From assembly GCA_025941565.1 (NCBI GenBank), contig JAPCYN010000019.1, positions 1 to 60,332 on the forward strand: a DNA stretch of 60,332 nucleotides. Direction: 5' to 3'. Positions 1 through 9,478 of this stretch are shown one piece after another. The notes beneath the pieces are model-generated. The model was given only the letters and a program-made list of their open reading frames with translations. It searched no databases and had not been told where the DNA came from. A program made the position numbers and the translations under genes. This stretch comes from Legionella sp. 515359. GTDB lineage: Bacteria; Pseudomonadota; Gammaproteobacteria; Legionellales; Legionellaceae. Position 1 is the first letter of the stretch. Every line of letters starts with the position of its first letter.

Positions 1-319
1 TACATTTTTTGCATTTACTTAACAAACTGGTCAAAAATTCACAAATTTTGAGCGCGAGAGGACGTAGCCTGGATGAAGGACATCAGCCGTAATCCCAGGT
101 CTGAGCTGCTGAATCCTTGGCTTACGGCTGTGCCTTCACCAAGGCTATGTTTAATAAAGAAATGAATTCATTAGAATTGACTCGATTCCCTCCATAATGT
201 CTCCACGATTTGTGGATTGGCTAGAGTGGATATATCCCCTAATTCATCCAGGCTACGTCCTCTCGCGCTCAAAATTTGTGAATTTTTGACCAGTTTGTTA
301 AGTAAATGCAAAAAATGTA
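1..319. repeat. Large perfect inverted repeat, 77-bp arms
   Basis: Bases 1-77 are an exact reverse complement of bases 243-319, separated by 165 bp. The left arm touches the window edge, so it may be longer. Nested inside, about 65-100 and 117-151 form a second, imperfect inverted repeat with GTAGCCTGG-like and CCTTCACC-like ends, similar in style to other short intergenic repeats in this window. No ORF of note lies inside. The arrangement resembles a MITE-like element or a hairpin-forming intergenic repeat. It ends exactly where the -35 box of the purL promoter begins. Confidence 0.9.
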
Positions 320-348
320 TTGCTTTATGCTCAAAATACGCTTAAAAT
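320..348 (+). promoter_or_regulatory. Sigma-70 type promoter of the pur operon
   Basis: TTGCTT at 320-325 and TAAAAT at 343-348 are separated by exactly 17 bp and lie 36 bp before the purL ATG. The -35 box starts at the base after the large inverted repeat, so repeat and promoter may interact. No purine riboswitch-like fold was recognised in the short leader. Confidence 0.55.
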
Positions 349-383
349 TAGTGACGTTTTAGCTATAGGTCAGATCCCCTAAA

Positions 384-2723
384 ATGCAAGAAACCCCGGA
401 TTGTTTTGATTTTTCTCAGCTGTCCTTGGAGGAAATAGCCAATTTACTCCAACGTTTTAGCGTGCGCCTTACTCCTGATGAAGCCCTCACCATTCAGAAT
501 TCCTTATTAAAACGACCACCAACTTATGCAGAATGCATCTTGTGGTCAATCCAGGGTTCTGAACATTGTTCTTATAAAAGCAGTCGCAAACACCTTAACC
601 AATTCATGACTAAAGCACCTCACGTCATTCTAGGACCTAAAGAGGATGCAGGAATTGTTGCCGTAGCCACGGACAAACAAAACAGACGCTATGGCATTGT
701 GGTCAGTCATGAATCGCATAATCATCCCTCACAACTCGTACCCTTCGAAGGTGCAGCCACAGGGGTGGGTGGGAATGTACGTGACGTTTGCTGTATGGGA
801 GCAGAAGTAATCGCCGTGGCTGACAGTTTGCGCTTTGGCGATATTAATCGTCCAAAAACCAAATGGATACAACAAGGAGTAGTCCAGGGAATTGCGGGTT
901 ATGCGAATCCTTTGGGCATCCCGAATTTAGGCGGTGATACTTATTATGATGAAGCCTATAATGAAAATTGTCTGGTCACGGTGGTCACTTTAGGTGTAGT
1001 CCGAGAAGATCAGATTATCCATTCTTATGCGCCCCCCAATGCAGAGAATTATCAGTTTATATTAGTTGGCAAGCCCACCGATAACAGCGGTTTTGGCGGT
1101 GCGGCGTTTGCTTCAGCAACACTGAGTGAAGAACAACAAGAGCAAAATAAAGGGGCAGTACAGGAACCCAACGCTTTTTTACAACGACATATTCTTAAAG
1201 CCAATTACGCCATGTTTGAATTCCTTCGCGAAAAAAATCTCATTGACCGCGTTGGCTTCAAAGACTTGGGAGCAGGAGGAATTGCTTGCGCCAGCGTTGA
1301 ATTGGCAGAGGCCAGTGGCTATGGCGCAGAAATCAATCTGGATCGGGTGCCAACCAGCATGAACCATTTATTGCCTGCTGTTGTCTTATGTTCTGAAACA
1401 CAGGAACGCTTTATGTGGGTTGTCCCTCAAGAACTGGTTGATACCTTCTTAAAGCATTACAACGAGCGTTTCGCCCTTCCAGAAATTTGTGATGGCGCGC
1501 AGGCAACGGTTGTTGGCAAAATAAGAAACGATGGCTTATATGTGGTGAAGGCTCAGGGTAAAGAAATTGTCTCCGCTCGCGCAGAAGACATTACTCAAGG
1601 AATTCTTTACGATCGTCCCTACACTGCAAAACAAAACCCTCATAGTGAACCAGAACTCATCTCAGTGAGTGATTTCAATGAACAATTACTGAATTTACTG
1701 GCACATGAAAACATTGCGTCACGTGCCCCAATTTATGAAAGTTATGACAAACAGGTTCAAGGTCGCTCCGTCATTGAACCAGGATGGGCTGATGCTGGGG
1801 TAATTGCCCCATTTAATGAGGATAAATATCCGGAAGAAATTCAGCACACTGGCGTGGCTTTATCCGTCGATCATAATCCGCGTTATAATAAAATTGATGC
1901 CTATTGGGGTGCAGTTAATGCAGTCATTGAGTCGGTGCGCAACATCGTAGCAGTGGGTGCCTGGCCTCTGGCACTGACGGATTGTCTGTGTTTTGGTAAT
2001 CCCGAAAATCCTGAACAAATGGGCGAGTTTGTTGATGCAGTGCGCGGCATAGTCGATGCATGTGCTGCTGTAAAAATGTTTACTGATCGCAAGGTGAGCC
2101 TGCCGATTATATCGGGTAACGTGTCGCTTTATAACGAGTCGGCTCAAGGCGCAATTCCACCGAGTCCTATCATCAGTTGCATTGGCTCAATCAGCGATTT
2201 TTCCAAAACAATAACCTATGATTTCAAGCGACCTAATTCCGTTCTTTTAATGATTGGCGCACGTAAAGATGAATGTGGCGGCAGCGTGTATTATCAGTTG
2301 CACCACCAATTGGGCAGGCAACTGCCTAAACCTGATCTTGCTGCATTTACTGATGAAATCAGCGCCGTGCATGCCGCCATGCAAGCCGGCCTGGTGTTAT
2401 CAGCACATGATATCTCCGAAGGCGGTATTGCGGTCGCCCTGGCAGAAATGAGTTTTAAAAATGAACTTGGGGTGAATGTTTTTATTCCCGGTGATTTGCC
2501 CAATGATAAAAAACTGTTTTCGGAAAGTGGTGGATTCGTCCTCGAAGTCTCTCCGGAAAACATCAGCACGCTGGAACATGTATTCCATAAATATTCTGTA
2601 CCGTTTCAAGCCATAGGTGAAACAACAGCAACCCCCACCTTGATAATCAATTCGGTTATCAAGCTATCAATCAGTGCAGCCAAAACTGCCTGGAAAAATG
2701 GTTTAGTTGAGAGGCTCATATAA
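384..2723 (+). CDS. purL: Phosphoribosylformylglycinamidine synthase subunit PurL (small type)
   Basis: ATP-dependent amidotransfer onto FGAR, giving FGAM (step 4 of purine synthesis). At 779 residues it is the small PurL class, which works as a complex with separate PurQ and PurS, unlike the roughly 1300-residue fused enzyme of enterobacteria. Seen in the sequence: the start of the catalytic domain around residues 52-67, the HESHNHPS motif at 109-116 and the glycine-rich PFEGAATGVGG at 120-130, followed by the tandem AIRS-type halves. It is first in the operon and its stop overlaps the purM ATG by one base (TAATG). The leader has no strong Shine-Dalgarno. Identification is secure. Confidence 0.97.
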   Translation: MQETPDCFDFSQLSLEEIANLLQRFSVRLTPDEALTIQNSLLKRPPTYAECILWSIQGSEHCSYKSSRKHLNQFMTKAPHVILGPKEDAGIVAVATDKQNRRYGIVVSHESHNHPSQLVPFEGAATGVGGNVRDVCCMGAEVIAVADSLRFGDINRPKTKWIQQGVVQGIAGYANPLGIPNLGGDTYYDEAYNENCLVTVVTLGVVREDQIIHSYAPPNAENYQFILVGKPTDNSGFGGAAFASATLSEEQQEQNKGAVQEPNAFLQRHILKANYAMFEFLREKNLIDRVGFKDLGAGGIACASVELAEASGYGAEINLDRVPTSMNHLLPAVVLCSETQERFMWVVPQELVDTFLKHYNERFALPEICDGAQATVVGKIRNDGLYVVKAQGKEIVSARAEDITQGILYDRPYTAKQNPHSEPELISVSDFNEQLLNLLAHENIASRAPIYESYDKQVQGRSVIEPGWADAGVIAPFNEDKYPEEIQHTGVALSVDHNPRYNKIDAYWGAVNAVIESVRNIVAVGAWPLALTDCLCFGNPENPEQMGEFVDAVRGIVDACAAVKMFTDRKVSLPIISGNVSLYNESAQGAIPPSPIISCIGSISDFSKTITYDFKRPNSVLLMIGARKDECGGSVYYQLHHQLGRQLPKPDLAAFTDEISAVHAAMQAGLVLSAHDISEGGIAVALAEMSFKNELGVNVFIPGDLPNDKKLFSESGGFVLEVSPENISTLEHVFHKYSVPFQAIGETTATPTLIINSVIKLSISAAKTAWKNGLVERLI

Positions 2724-3766
2724 TGTCAATTATTGATTATAAAGCTGCAGGTGTAGACATAGAAGCAGGTAATGAAGCGGTCCGTAGCATTAAAAAATCG
2801 GTCGAAAGCACCTTTTCACCGCGAGTACTTACTGGGATCGGCAGTTTTGGTGCCATGTATGATCTCAAAAGCCTGTTGCACGATTATGAGCATCCAGTCC
2901 TTGTACAAAGCATTGATGGTGTAGGCACCAAAATGATGGTCGCGAAAATGATGCAAAAATTCGATACCATCGGTATTGATTTAGTCAGCGCCACCACAAA
3001 TGACATCATTGTTTTAGGAGCAAAACCACTTACCCTGCTTGATTACATTGCCAACGACAAATTAAAACCTGCAATCATCGAACAGATCATTAAGGGTATG
3101 GTAACCGCGTGTAAAGAAAACCACATTTCTTTAGTAGGTGGTGAAACGGCTGAAATGCCAGGTACGTACTTGCCTGGCGAGCTTGATTTGGTCGGCGTCA
3201 TTACCGGGGTCGTAGAAAAAAATAAAGCGATTGAAGGAAAAGAGATCTGTGAAGGCGATCTTGTCGTCACCTTCCCCTCAAGCGGCTTGCATACCAATGG
3301 TTATTCATTAGCAAGAAAATTGCTCTTTGACGTTGCCGGCTATAAGGTAGAATCTCAATTCCAGGATTTCTCCCAGAGCATTGGTGAAGAACTGTTAACA
3401 CCGCATCTCAATTACACCCGACCTATTTTAAGTATTTTGGAAAAAAACATTCCCATAAAAGGAATGGCACACATTACCGGTGGCGGCTTACTGGAGAACA
3501 TCCCCCGTATTTTACCCCAAAATTGCAGCGTCGAGATCCATAAAAAACAGATCCCCGAACTGGCTATATTTAATCTATTGCGTAAGTTAGGAAATCTGGA
3601 TGATGAACACATGTATCGTACTTTTAATATGGGTGCGGGTTTGGTGCTATTTATCGCACCAGAAACACTGTCTGCCGTTCGCGAAGTACTCCGCGATTTT
3701 CCTTCCTTTCCTCTTTATGAAATTGGACATGTAGTACGAGGAGAACAAAAGGTGACGCTGTTATGA
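2723..3766 (+). CDS. purM: Phosphoribosylformylglycinamidine cyclo-ligase (AIR synthetase)
   Basis: Closes the imidazole ring of FGAM to make AIR with ATP (step 5). The 347-residue length is normal. Visible landmarks are GIGSFGAMYDL at about residues 38-48, SIDGVGTK at 63-70 and GGETAEMPG at 139-147, all typical of the PurM family. It overlaps purL by one base upstream and the purQ/S reading frame by four bases downstream, which implies translational coupling. Placement straight after purL means the product of one enzyme is the substrate of the next. No oddities were seen. Confidence 0.97.
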   Translation: MSIIDYKAAGVDIEAGNEAVRSIKKSVESTFSPRVLTGIGSFGAMYDLKSLLHDYEHPVLVQSIDGVGTKMMVAKMMQKFDTIGIDLVSATTNDIIVLGAKPLTLLDYIANDKLKPAIIEQIIKGMVTACKENHISLVGGETAEMPGTYLPGELDLVGVITGVVEKNKAIEGKEICEGDLVVTFPSSGLHTNGYSLARKLLFDVAGYKVESQFQDFSQSIGEELLTPHLNYTRPILSILEKNIPIKGMAHITGGGLLENIPRILPQNCSVEIHKKQIPELAIFNLLRKLGNLDDEHMYRTFNMGAGLVLFIAPETLSAVREVLRDFPSFPLYEIGHVVRGEQKVTLL

Positions 3767-5091
3767 TACGTATTGGCTTAATTCAATTCCCCGGCTCCAA
3801 TTGTGAACGCGAAACAGCACTTGCTGTAAAACGTGTCGGGATGGAGCCTGTTGAGTTCTTGTGGAATGAACCTTTAGAGAAACTACGTCACTTGGATGGT
3901 TATATCCTGATCGGCGGTTTTTCCTATGAAGATCGCTCCCGCGCAGGAATTATTGCCGCACTGGATCCAGTAATTCAGGAAATCAAAGCACAAAGTGAAA
4001 CAGGAAAACCCGTATTAGGGATCTGCAATGGCGCGCAAATACTCGTGGAGTCAGGTTTGGTACCTGGTTTAAATCATCATGAGATCAGCATCGCACTCAC
4101 GGAAAACAAGCGTATTGCCAATGGGAAAATAGTAGGCACAGGTTTTTATAATGCCTGGGCGCACATCCGCTTGGCAGAAAATCATCAGCATAATGCCTTT
4201 ACCCGCCATCTTAAAACCACGGATTTAATTCATCTGCCCATTGCACACGCGCAAGGGCGTTTTCTTATGCCAGACGCCTTGTTACAGGAGATAGAAAAAC
4301 ACGGTTTAAATTTATTTCAATATTGTGATGCCGAAGGCCGGATTATTGATAATTTCCCCATCAATCCGAATGGCTCTGCAGGTAATATTGCGGCAATTGC
4401 CAACCAGGCTGGAAACGTCATGGCAATGATGCCCCATCCTGAGCGCACAATAAATGGTGATCCTATTTTTGCCTCTATGCGTGATTATATAGAGGAGCAT
4501 CGTAGCCTGGGTACAGGCTCAGCCGTTTCCTCCGCGGCTTGTCCACGGAGTCCAGAATACCCACCAGAATTGGATCCCGCGAACAAGTCTCCGGACGGAA
4601 TGGCGATCAACCTCAAAGAGTTCAGTAAAATCCCTAATAGCCAGCTCTGTCTTGTCAAACTGATTATCACCGATAACCAAGCCTTGACCGTACAAAAAAC
4701 CCTAAGACGCTTAGGCTTTCCAGTAACCGTCAATCGTTTTGAACATTGGGAAGTCGACTGTGATTCGACCGAACGTTTTGCACAGCTCAAAAAAACTGGA
4801 CTTTTGTATTCGGATCGCAAAGAACGAGAAGTGTCCTCAAGCGAACTTGGCGCTCAAAATGCACTGGCTTATCTCGTACGCGCAAAAGAAGACTTGAAGG
4901 GACAACAAACATTGCAGACCCTTAATACCCACTATGCAATACCCCAAATAAATAAAATAAGTCATGGTGTGCTATGGCAATTTACCAGCGATGAACCTCA
5001 TATCTCCGCGTTAATAGACCATATTTTGTTAACTCACATTATCGGGAACCCTTATGCTCATGAATGCTACCGCTACGACCACTCGTTATGA
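3763..5091 (+). CDS. purQ: PurQ glutaminase fused to a PurS-like domain
   Basis: Residues 1-249 are a class I glutamine amidotransferase that feeds ammonia to PurL: nucleophile Cys88 in LGICNGAQ and His225-Glu227 in MMPHPERT. At 442 residues the protein is far longer than PurQ alone (about 230-260). Residues 250-280 form a Gly/Ser/Pro-rich linker, and from about residue 296 the segment LVKLIITDNQALTVQKTLRRLGF resembles the start of PurS, the small subunit that small-type PurL needs. A separate purS is not in the operon, which supports the fusion. An in-frame ATG at 4600 (Met280) could also start the second domain by itself. The PurQ part is certain; the PurS reading is likely but based on weak similarity. 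It overlaps purC by 38 bp. Confidence 0.88.
   Translation: MIRIGLIQFPGSNCERETALAVKRVGMEPVEFLWNEPLEKLRHLDGYILIGGFSYEDRSRAGIIAALDPVIQEIKAQSETGKPVLGICNGAQILVESGLVPGLNHHEISIALTENKRIANGKIVGTGFYNAWAHIRLAENHQHNAFTRHLKTTDLIHLPIAHAQGRFLMPDALLQEIEKHGLNLFQYCDAEGRIIDNFPINPNGSAGNIAAIANQAGNVMAMMPHPERTINGDPIFASMRDYIEEHRSLGTGSAVSSAACPRSPEYPPELDPANKSPDGMAINLKEFSKIPNSQLCLVKLIITDNQALTVQKTLRRLGFPVTVNRFEHWEVDCDSTERFAQLKKTGLLYSDRKEREVSSSELGAQNALAYLVRAKEDLKGQQTLQTLNTHYAIPQINKISHGVLWQFTSDEPHISALIDHILLTHIIGNPYAHECYRYDHSL
4498..4600. repeat. Repeat-like GC-richer segment encoding the PurQ-PurS linker
   Basis: The DNA encoding the linker begins with a GTAGCCTGGGTACAGGCT-type stretch like the ends of intergenic repeats elsewhere in this window (for example at about 66 and 24351) and contains a short hairpin, TCCGCGG..CCACGGA. 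It is richer in G+C than the flanking coding sequence. This suggests that a formerly intergenic repeat has become coding and joins two genes in frame. The homology to the other repeats is short, so this is an inference. Confidence 0.45.
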
Positions 5092-6049
5092 CAATGAAAT
5101 TCGCGAAGCTTTAGCTTTTTGCCTGGATCAAACGAATTTACCTGTAGGCAAAAAATACCAAGGTAAGGTAAGAGATTCATATGATTTGGGTGATGCGATC
5201 ATGCTGGTCACTACGGATAGACTCACTGCATTTGATAGACATCTTGCTTTGATTCCTTATAAAGGTGCTGTACTTAATTTAACCAGCTCCTGGTGGTTTG
5301 AACAGACCAAAAACCTTGTTCCAAACCACATTATTGCCATTCCTGATCCCAATGTCGTTATTGCCAAAAAATGTTCTGTTTTCCCCATTGAATTTGTAGT
5401 ACGAGGTTACATTAGCGGAACGACAAGTACTTCTTTATGGACTCAATATCAAAGTGGTGTACGTGAATATTGTGGCATTACCTTTCCAGAAAGCTTAACC
5501 AAAAATCAAAAACTGGAATATCCGGTGCTAACGCCAACGACCAAAGAAAAAATCCACGATCGCCCGATTGCCCCAGCTGAAATTGTTGCTGAAGGATGGA
5601 TGACCGAAGAAGATTGGCTGGAAGCCAGTGCTTTGGCACTTAAACTCTATCAACGTGGCACTGAAATCGCTCAAAATCATGGCTTGATTTTAGTCGATAC
5701 AAAATATGAATTTGGCCGCGATGCCGATGGAACAATTAGAGTAGTTGATGAAATCCATACTCCGGACTCCAGCCGTTATTGGCTGGCCGACAGCTATCAA
5801 GCACGCATTGCAGCCGGATTAGAACCAGAAAATATTGATAAGGAGTTCTTGCGGCTGTGGTTTGCAAAGAATTCGGATCCTTATCACGATGAGCAACTTC
5901 CTCAAGCACCACAAGAATTAATTGAAGAACTCTCATCACGCTATATTCAATTGTATGAACGAATCACAGGTAAAAAGTTCAGTTTTGCTGAACATAAAGA
6001 ACCTGCTGAGCAACGGATCATGCGCCATATTGCAAATTACTTGGGGTAA
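5054..6049 (+). CDS. purC: Phosphoribosylaminoimidazole-succinocarboxamide synthase
   Basis: SAICAR synthetase joins CAIR and aspartate with ATP (step 7). Landmarks are KYQGKVRDSYDLGD near residues 33-46, TDRLTAFDR and the EFVVRGYISGT motif at about residue 115, then the DTKYEFG and DEIHTPDSSRYW motifs. The length of 331 residues matches the longer PurC subclass rather than the roughly 237-residue E. coli form. Two in-frame ATGs (5054 and 5063) compete as start; both lie inside the end of purQ/S, so coupling is expected either way. purF follows after 8 bp. Confidence 0.96.
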   Translation: MLMNATATTTRYDNEIREALAFCLDQTNLPVGKKYQGKVRDSYDLGDAIMLVTTDRLTAFDRHLALIPYKGAVLNLTSSWWFEQTKNLVPNHIIAIPDPNVVIAKKCSVFPIEFVVRGYISGTTSTSLWTQYQSGVREYCGITFPESLTKNQKLEYPVLTPTTKEKIHDRPIAPAEIVAEGWMTEEDWLEASALALKLYQRGTEIAQNHGLILVDTKYEFGRDADGTIRVVDEIHTPDSSRYWLADSYQARIAAGLEPENIDKEFLRLWFAKNSDPYHDEQLPQAPQELIEELSSRYIQLYERITGKKFSFAEHKEPAEQRIMRHIANYLG

Positions 6050-6057
6050 CATAACCA

Positions 6058-7566
6058 ATGTGTGGGATAGTAGGTATTTACAGTCATGAACCCGTAGCCT
6101 CCGAATTGTATGAGAGCCTCATTCACTTACAACATCGAGGACAGGATGCTGCTGGCATACTGACCTGTGATCAGCGTTTCTATACGAAACATGGATTAGG
6201 TTTAGTGCGTGAAATTTTTACTTCGGATAATGTCACTACGTTGCAGGGAAATATCGGCATTGGCCATGTACGTTATCCTACTGCCGGGGGTTATACAGCA
6301 ACGGATGTCCAACCCTTATGGATTGGAAGTCCGCGTGGCATTGCCCTCGCTCATAATGGCAATCTGTCCAATTACCAGGAACTGGCTGATGATATTCGTT
6401 TAAAACAACATCGCCATCTTAATTCTTCCCTTGATTCTGAGGCACTATTGCTGATGTTTGCAGATAATCTGGCCAGTAATGCTGCCAGTCATGAGGAAAA
6501 TAGTGACAGTTTTTTCGAACTACTGACCCAAGCAGTCTCGAATATTTTCGAACGAATTGAAGGGGCTTATTCCATTGTATCCGTGATTATTGGCAAGGGA
6601 CTGGTTGCCTTCCGTGATCCTTATGGTATTCGCCCACTGGTTTGGGGAACACGGGAAAATCCTGATGGAACTATAGACACTATTTTTGCCTCAGAAACCA
6701 CCCCTTTTTATGCCTTAGGCTTCGAACCCAAGGGAGATATTTTACCTGGTGAAGTCGCTTTTGTGGATCTTAACGGCACGCTGCACCGCCGCGTGCTAAA
6801 AACCGAACAATTCAGACCTTGCGTTTTTGAGTACGTCTACTTTGCACGTCCGGATGCAACGCTCAACCATGTCAGCGTGTACCGCTCCCGTTTACGGATG
6901 GGACAAAATCTGGCGATTCAGTGGAAGAAAAAACACCCTGAACTCATACCCGATATCGTCATTCCAGCGCCATTCACCGCGAATACGGCCGCCTTGTCTT
7001 TTTCTCATGAATTGGGTGTCAGATACTCCGAGGGGCTGTATAAAAATCCGTTTATCGGCCGTACGTTTATCATGCCAAATCAAAAGGCAAGAAGTCGTAA
7101 TATCCGTTACAAACTGACCCCGCAACAAACCGAGATTAAAAACAAAATCGTCATGATTATCGACGACAGTATTGTGCGAGGAACAACTTCCCGTGAAATT
7201 GTCAAAATGGTAAGAGAGTCTGGCGCAAAGAAAATTTATTTCGCGTCCACCGCTCCCCCGCTTAAAAATCCCTGTTTTAGTGGGATTGATATTCCTTCGC
7301 GCAAAGAGTTAATCGCTGCCAATCTAAGTGAAGATGAAATTGCCAATTATCTTGGTGTTGATGTTTTACTTTATCAATCGCATGAAGACCTGGTTGAAGC
7401 AGTAACACGTCGTGGCGAGCACCAAATCAAAAAACCCTGCATGGCATGTATGGATGGCGATTATTTTTGTAAAAAATTAACTGCAGAAAAAATGGAACAA
7501 CTTGAGCTACAGCGTGAAACAAGCAGACTGAACACCCCCCCAAAAAAAGAGGACCTCATTGAATGA
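6058..7566 (+). CDS. purF: Amidophosphoribosyltransferase
   Basis: Commits PRPP to purine synthesis by making phosphoribosylamine from glutamine (step 1). The protein begins MCGIVGI, so Cys2 becomes the N-terminal nucleophile of the Ntn glutaminase domain after Met removal; this also fixes the start. The C-terminal half is a phosphoribosyltransferase with the PRPP loop VMIIDDSIVRGTTS at about residues 365-378. Several cysteines follow (CMACMDGDYFC near the end). The length of 502 residues is normal. It overlaps purD by four bases (ATGA). Confidence 0.97.
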   Translation: MCGIVGIYSHEPVASELYESLIHLQHRGQDAAGILTCDQRFYTKHGLGLVREIFTSDNVTTLQGNIGIGHVRYPTAGGYTATDVQPLWIGSPRGIALAHNGNLSNYQELADDIRLKQHRHLNSSLDSEALLLMFADNLASNAASHEENSDSFFELLTQAVSNIFERIEGAYSIVSVIIGKGLVAFRDPYGIRPLVWGTRENPDGTIDTIFASETTPFYALGFEPKGDILPGEVAFVDLNGTLHRRVLKTEQFRPCVFEYVYFARPDATLNHVSVYRSRLRMGQNLAIQWKKKHPELIPDIVIPAPFTANTAALSFSHELGVRYSEGLYKNPFIGRTFIMPNQKARSRNIRYKLTPQQTEIKNKIVMIIDDSIVRGTTSREIVKMVRESGAKKIYFASTAPPLKNPCFSGIDIPSRKELIAANLSEDEIANYLGVDVLLYQSHEDLVEAVTRRGEHQIKKPCMACMDGDYFCKKLTAEKMEQLELQRETSRLNTPPKKEDLIE

Positions 7567-8879
7567 AAATTCTTGTTATCGGCTCCGGCGCACGCGAACA
7601 TGCACTAATCAAGGCATTGCACCGTTCACCACAACAAACTTCATTGTTTTGTTATGGCACGGCGACCAATCCAGGAATCCATCAATTAACAGATGACTAT
7701 TGTGCCGGTGATATTACAGATTGTGCTGCCGTAGTTGCAATGGCAAAACATTGGGGCGTCGAATTGGCAATTGTCGGCCCTGAAGCACCGCTTGAAAAAG
7801 GAATGGCTGATGTATTATGGCAAGCAGGAATTCCTGCCATCGGCCCGAAAAAAATACTGGCACAAATTGAAACCTCTAAAGAATTTGCACGTGACCTCAT
7901 GCACAAACATCACATCGCCGGTCTGCCACGTTATCAAAAATTTGCAACACTGAATCAAATCGAGGCTTTTCTCAACGAGCTTGGCGAAGGCAATTACGTC
8001 ATTAAAGCAAATGGCCTAATGGGTGGAAAAGGAGTAAAAGTTGCCGGAGAACACCTGCACTCAATCGCTGAAGCATTGAGTTTTTGTCAGGAAATTCTTG
8101 ACACAAAGCAGACGATTCTCATCGAAGAAAAACTGATTGGACAGGAATTTTCTTTTATGTGTTTTGCTGATGGCGAAAAACTCATTCCTATGCCTTTAGT
8201 ACAAGACCATAAACGGGCTTATAATGGGGATAAAGGCCCCAATACCGGGGGCATGGGCAGTTACTCAGATACAGATCATCGTTTACCCTTTTTAACGACA
8301 CATGAAGTACAGGAAGCCTTAGCAATTAATAACGCCGTCTTTCAGGCGTTATCTGCTGAATGCGATGAGCGCTATATCGGCATCTTATATGGAAGTTTTA
8401 TTGCTACTAAAAATGGAATTTATGTGATCGAATTTAATGCCCGCTTCGGCGATCCCGAAGCGTTAAACGTGTTATCGATTTTGGAATCTGATTTTGTTGC
8501 GCTATGCCAAGCCATGGTAAAAGGCAATCTGACTGAAGAGCAAGTCACATTCTCAAAGCAAGCAACCGTGTGCAAATATACCGTCCCAGAGGGTTATCCT
8601 GACGCACCAAAGAAAAACTTTGTTGTTGATTTCTCCAGGGTAGCTTGCCAAGACTATTTATACCTTTCTTCAGTAAATCAGGTTGATGATCAAATCGTTG
8701 CAGAAGGTTCACGTACGGCAGCTTATGTAGGCATTGCGGATTCGATTTTTGCCGCAGAAATGAACGCTGAGGATGAGGTTTCATTAATCGAAGGCCCTTT
8801 ATTTCATCGCGAAGATATCGGTACAAAACAATTAATTCAGCAACGCATTGACCAGATGCAAAGGATACGCGCCTCATGA
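7563..8879 (+). CDS. purD: Phosphoribosylamine--glycine ligase (GAR synthetase)
   Basis: ATP-grasp enzyme joining glycine to phosphoribosylamine (step 2). The N-terminal KILVIGSGAREHAL, the ATP-grasp segment YVIKANGLMGGKGV at about residues 142-155, and KGPNTGGMGSYSD with FNARFGDPE at about 295-303 are characteristic. The length of 438 residues is close to the usual 420-430. It is coupled to purF and to purN by four-base ATGA overlaps, so the three early-step enzymes F, D and N are translated in series. Confidence 0.97.
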   Translation: MKILVIGSGAREHALIKALHRSPQQTSLFCYGTATNPGIHQLTDDYCAGDITDCAAVVAMAKHWGVELAIVGPEAPLEKGMADVLWQAGIPAIGPKKILAQIETSKEFARDLMHKHHIAGLPRYQKFATLNQIEAFLNELGEGNYVIKANGLMGGKGVKVAGEHLHSIAEALSFCQEILDTKQTILIEEKLIGQEFSFMCFADGEKLIPMPLVQDHKRAYNGDKGPNTGGMGSYSDTDHRLPFLTTHEVQEALAINNAVFQALSAECDERYIGILYGSFIATKNGIYVIEFNARFGDPEALNVLSILESDFVALCQAMVKGNLTEEQVTFSKQATVCKYTVPEGYPDAPKKNFVVDFSRVACQDYLYLSSVNQVDDQIVAEGSRTAAYVGIADSIFAAEMNAEDEVSLIEGPLFHREDIGTKQLIQQRIDQMQRIRAS

Positions 8880-9460
8880 TTCACATCGCCGTACTCGGTT
8901 CAACTCGAGGCACTAATCTTAATGCATTGGTTGATGCAATAAAACAACAGCATTTATCCGCATCCATCGAATTGGTTCTGAGTAACAAAGCAGATGCGCT
9001 CATCCTGGAAAAAGCGACGCGTTTTGGGATTAAATCCATGTTTGTTGATCCTCAAGGTTTGAGCCGCTCTGACTTCGATAACTATCTGTCGGAGATACTC
9101 CACCAGCATCAAATAGAACTTATTGTTTTAATTGGTTACATGCGTATCTTATCAGCTGAATTTGTCTGCAACTGGAAAAATAAAATAATCAATATTCATC
9201 CGTCCTTGTTGCCCGCTTATGCCGGGTTAATGAATCTTGATGTACACCAAGCGGTGTTAGATGCTGCTGAGATTGAAACAGGGTGCACGGTGCACTTTGT
9301 TACTGAACAAGTGGATGCCGGCCCTATTATTTTGCAAAAGAAATGTCCTGTTTTGGCAGACGATACTCCAGAGCTTTTGAAAGCCAGAGTCCAAGAACTT
9401 GAGGGAGCTGCCTTAGTTGAAGCAATCCAAACTATTGCAACTTCCGATAAGCAAATATAA
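8876..9460 (+). CDS. purN: Phosphoribosylglycinamide formyltransferase (GAR transformylase)
   Basis: Transfers the formyl group of 10-formyl-THF to GAR (step 3). Seen: VLGSTRGTNLNAL at the N terminus, the NIHPSLLPAYAGL segment with catalytic His near residue 106-108, and VDAGPIILQ. Length 194 residues, slightly short of E. coli PurN (212) but complete. It depends on one-carbon units, which the glycine cleavage operon in this same window can supply. The start overlaps the purD stop. Confidence 0.95.
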   Translation: MIHIAVLGSTRGTNLNALVDAIKQQHLSASIELVLSNKADALILEKATRFGIKSMFVDPQGLSRSDFDNYLSEILHQHQIELIVLIGYMRILSAEFVCNWKNKIINIHPSLLPAYAGLMNLDVHQAVLDAAEIETGCTVHFVTEQVDAGPIILQKKCPVLADDTPELLKARVQELEGAALVEAIQTIATSDKQI

Positions 9461-9478
9461 ATAATAACTGAGGTGATC

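Noticed and set aside
1860-2147. Antisense open frame within purL
   Set aside because: A shadow of strongly conserved purL codons; no RBS or homology-like pattern.
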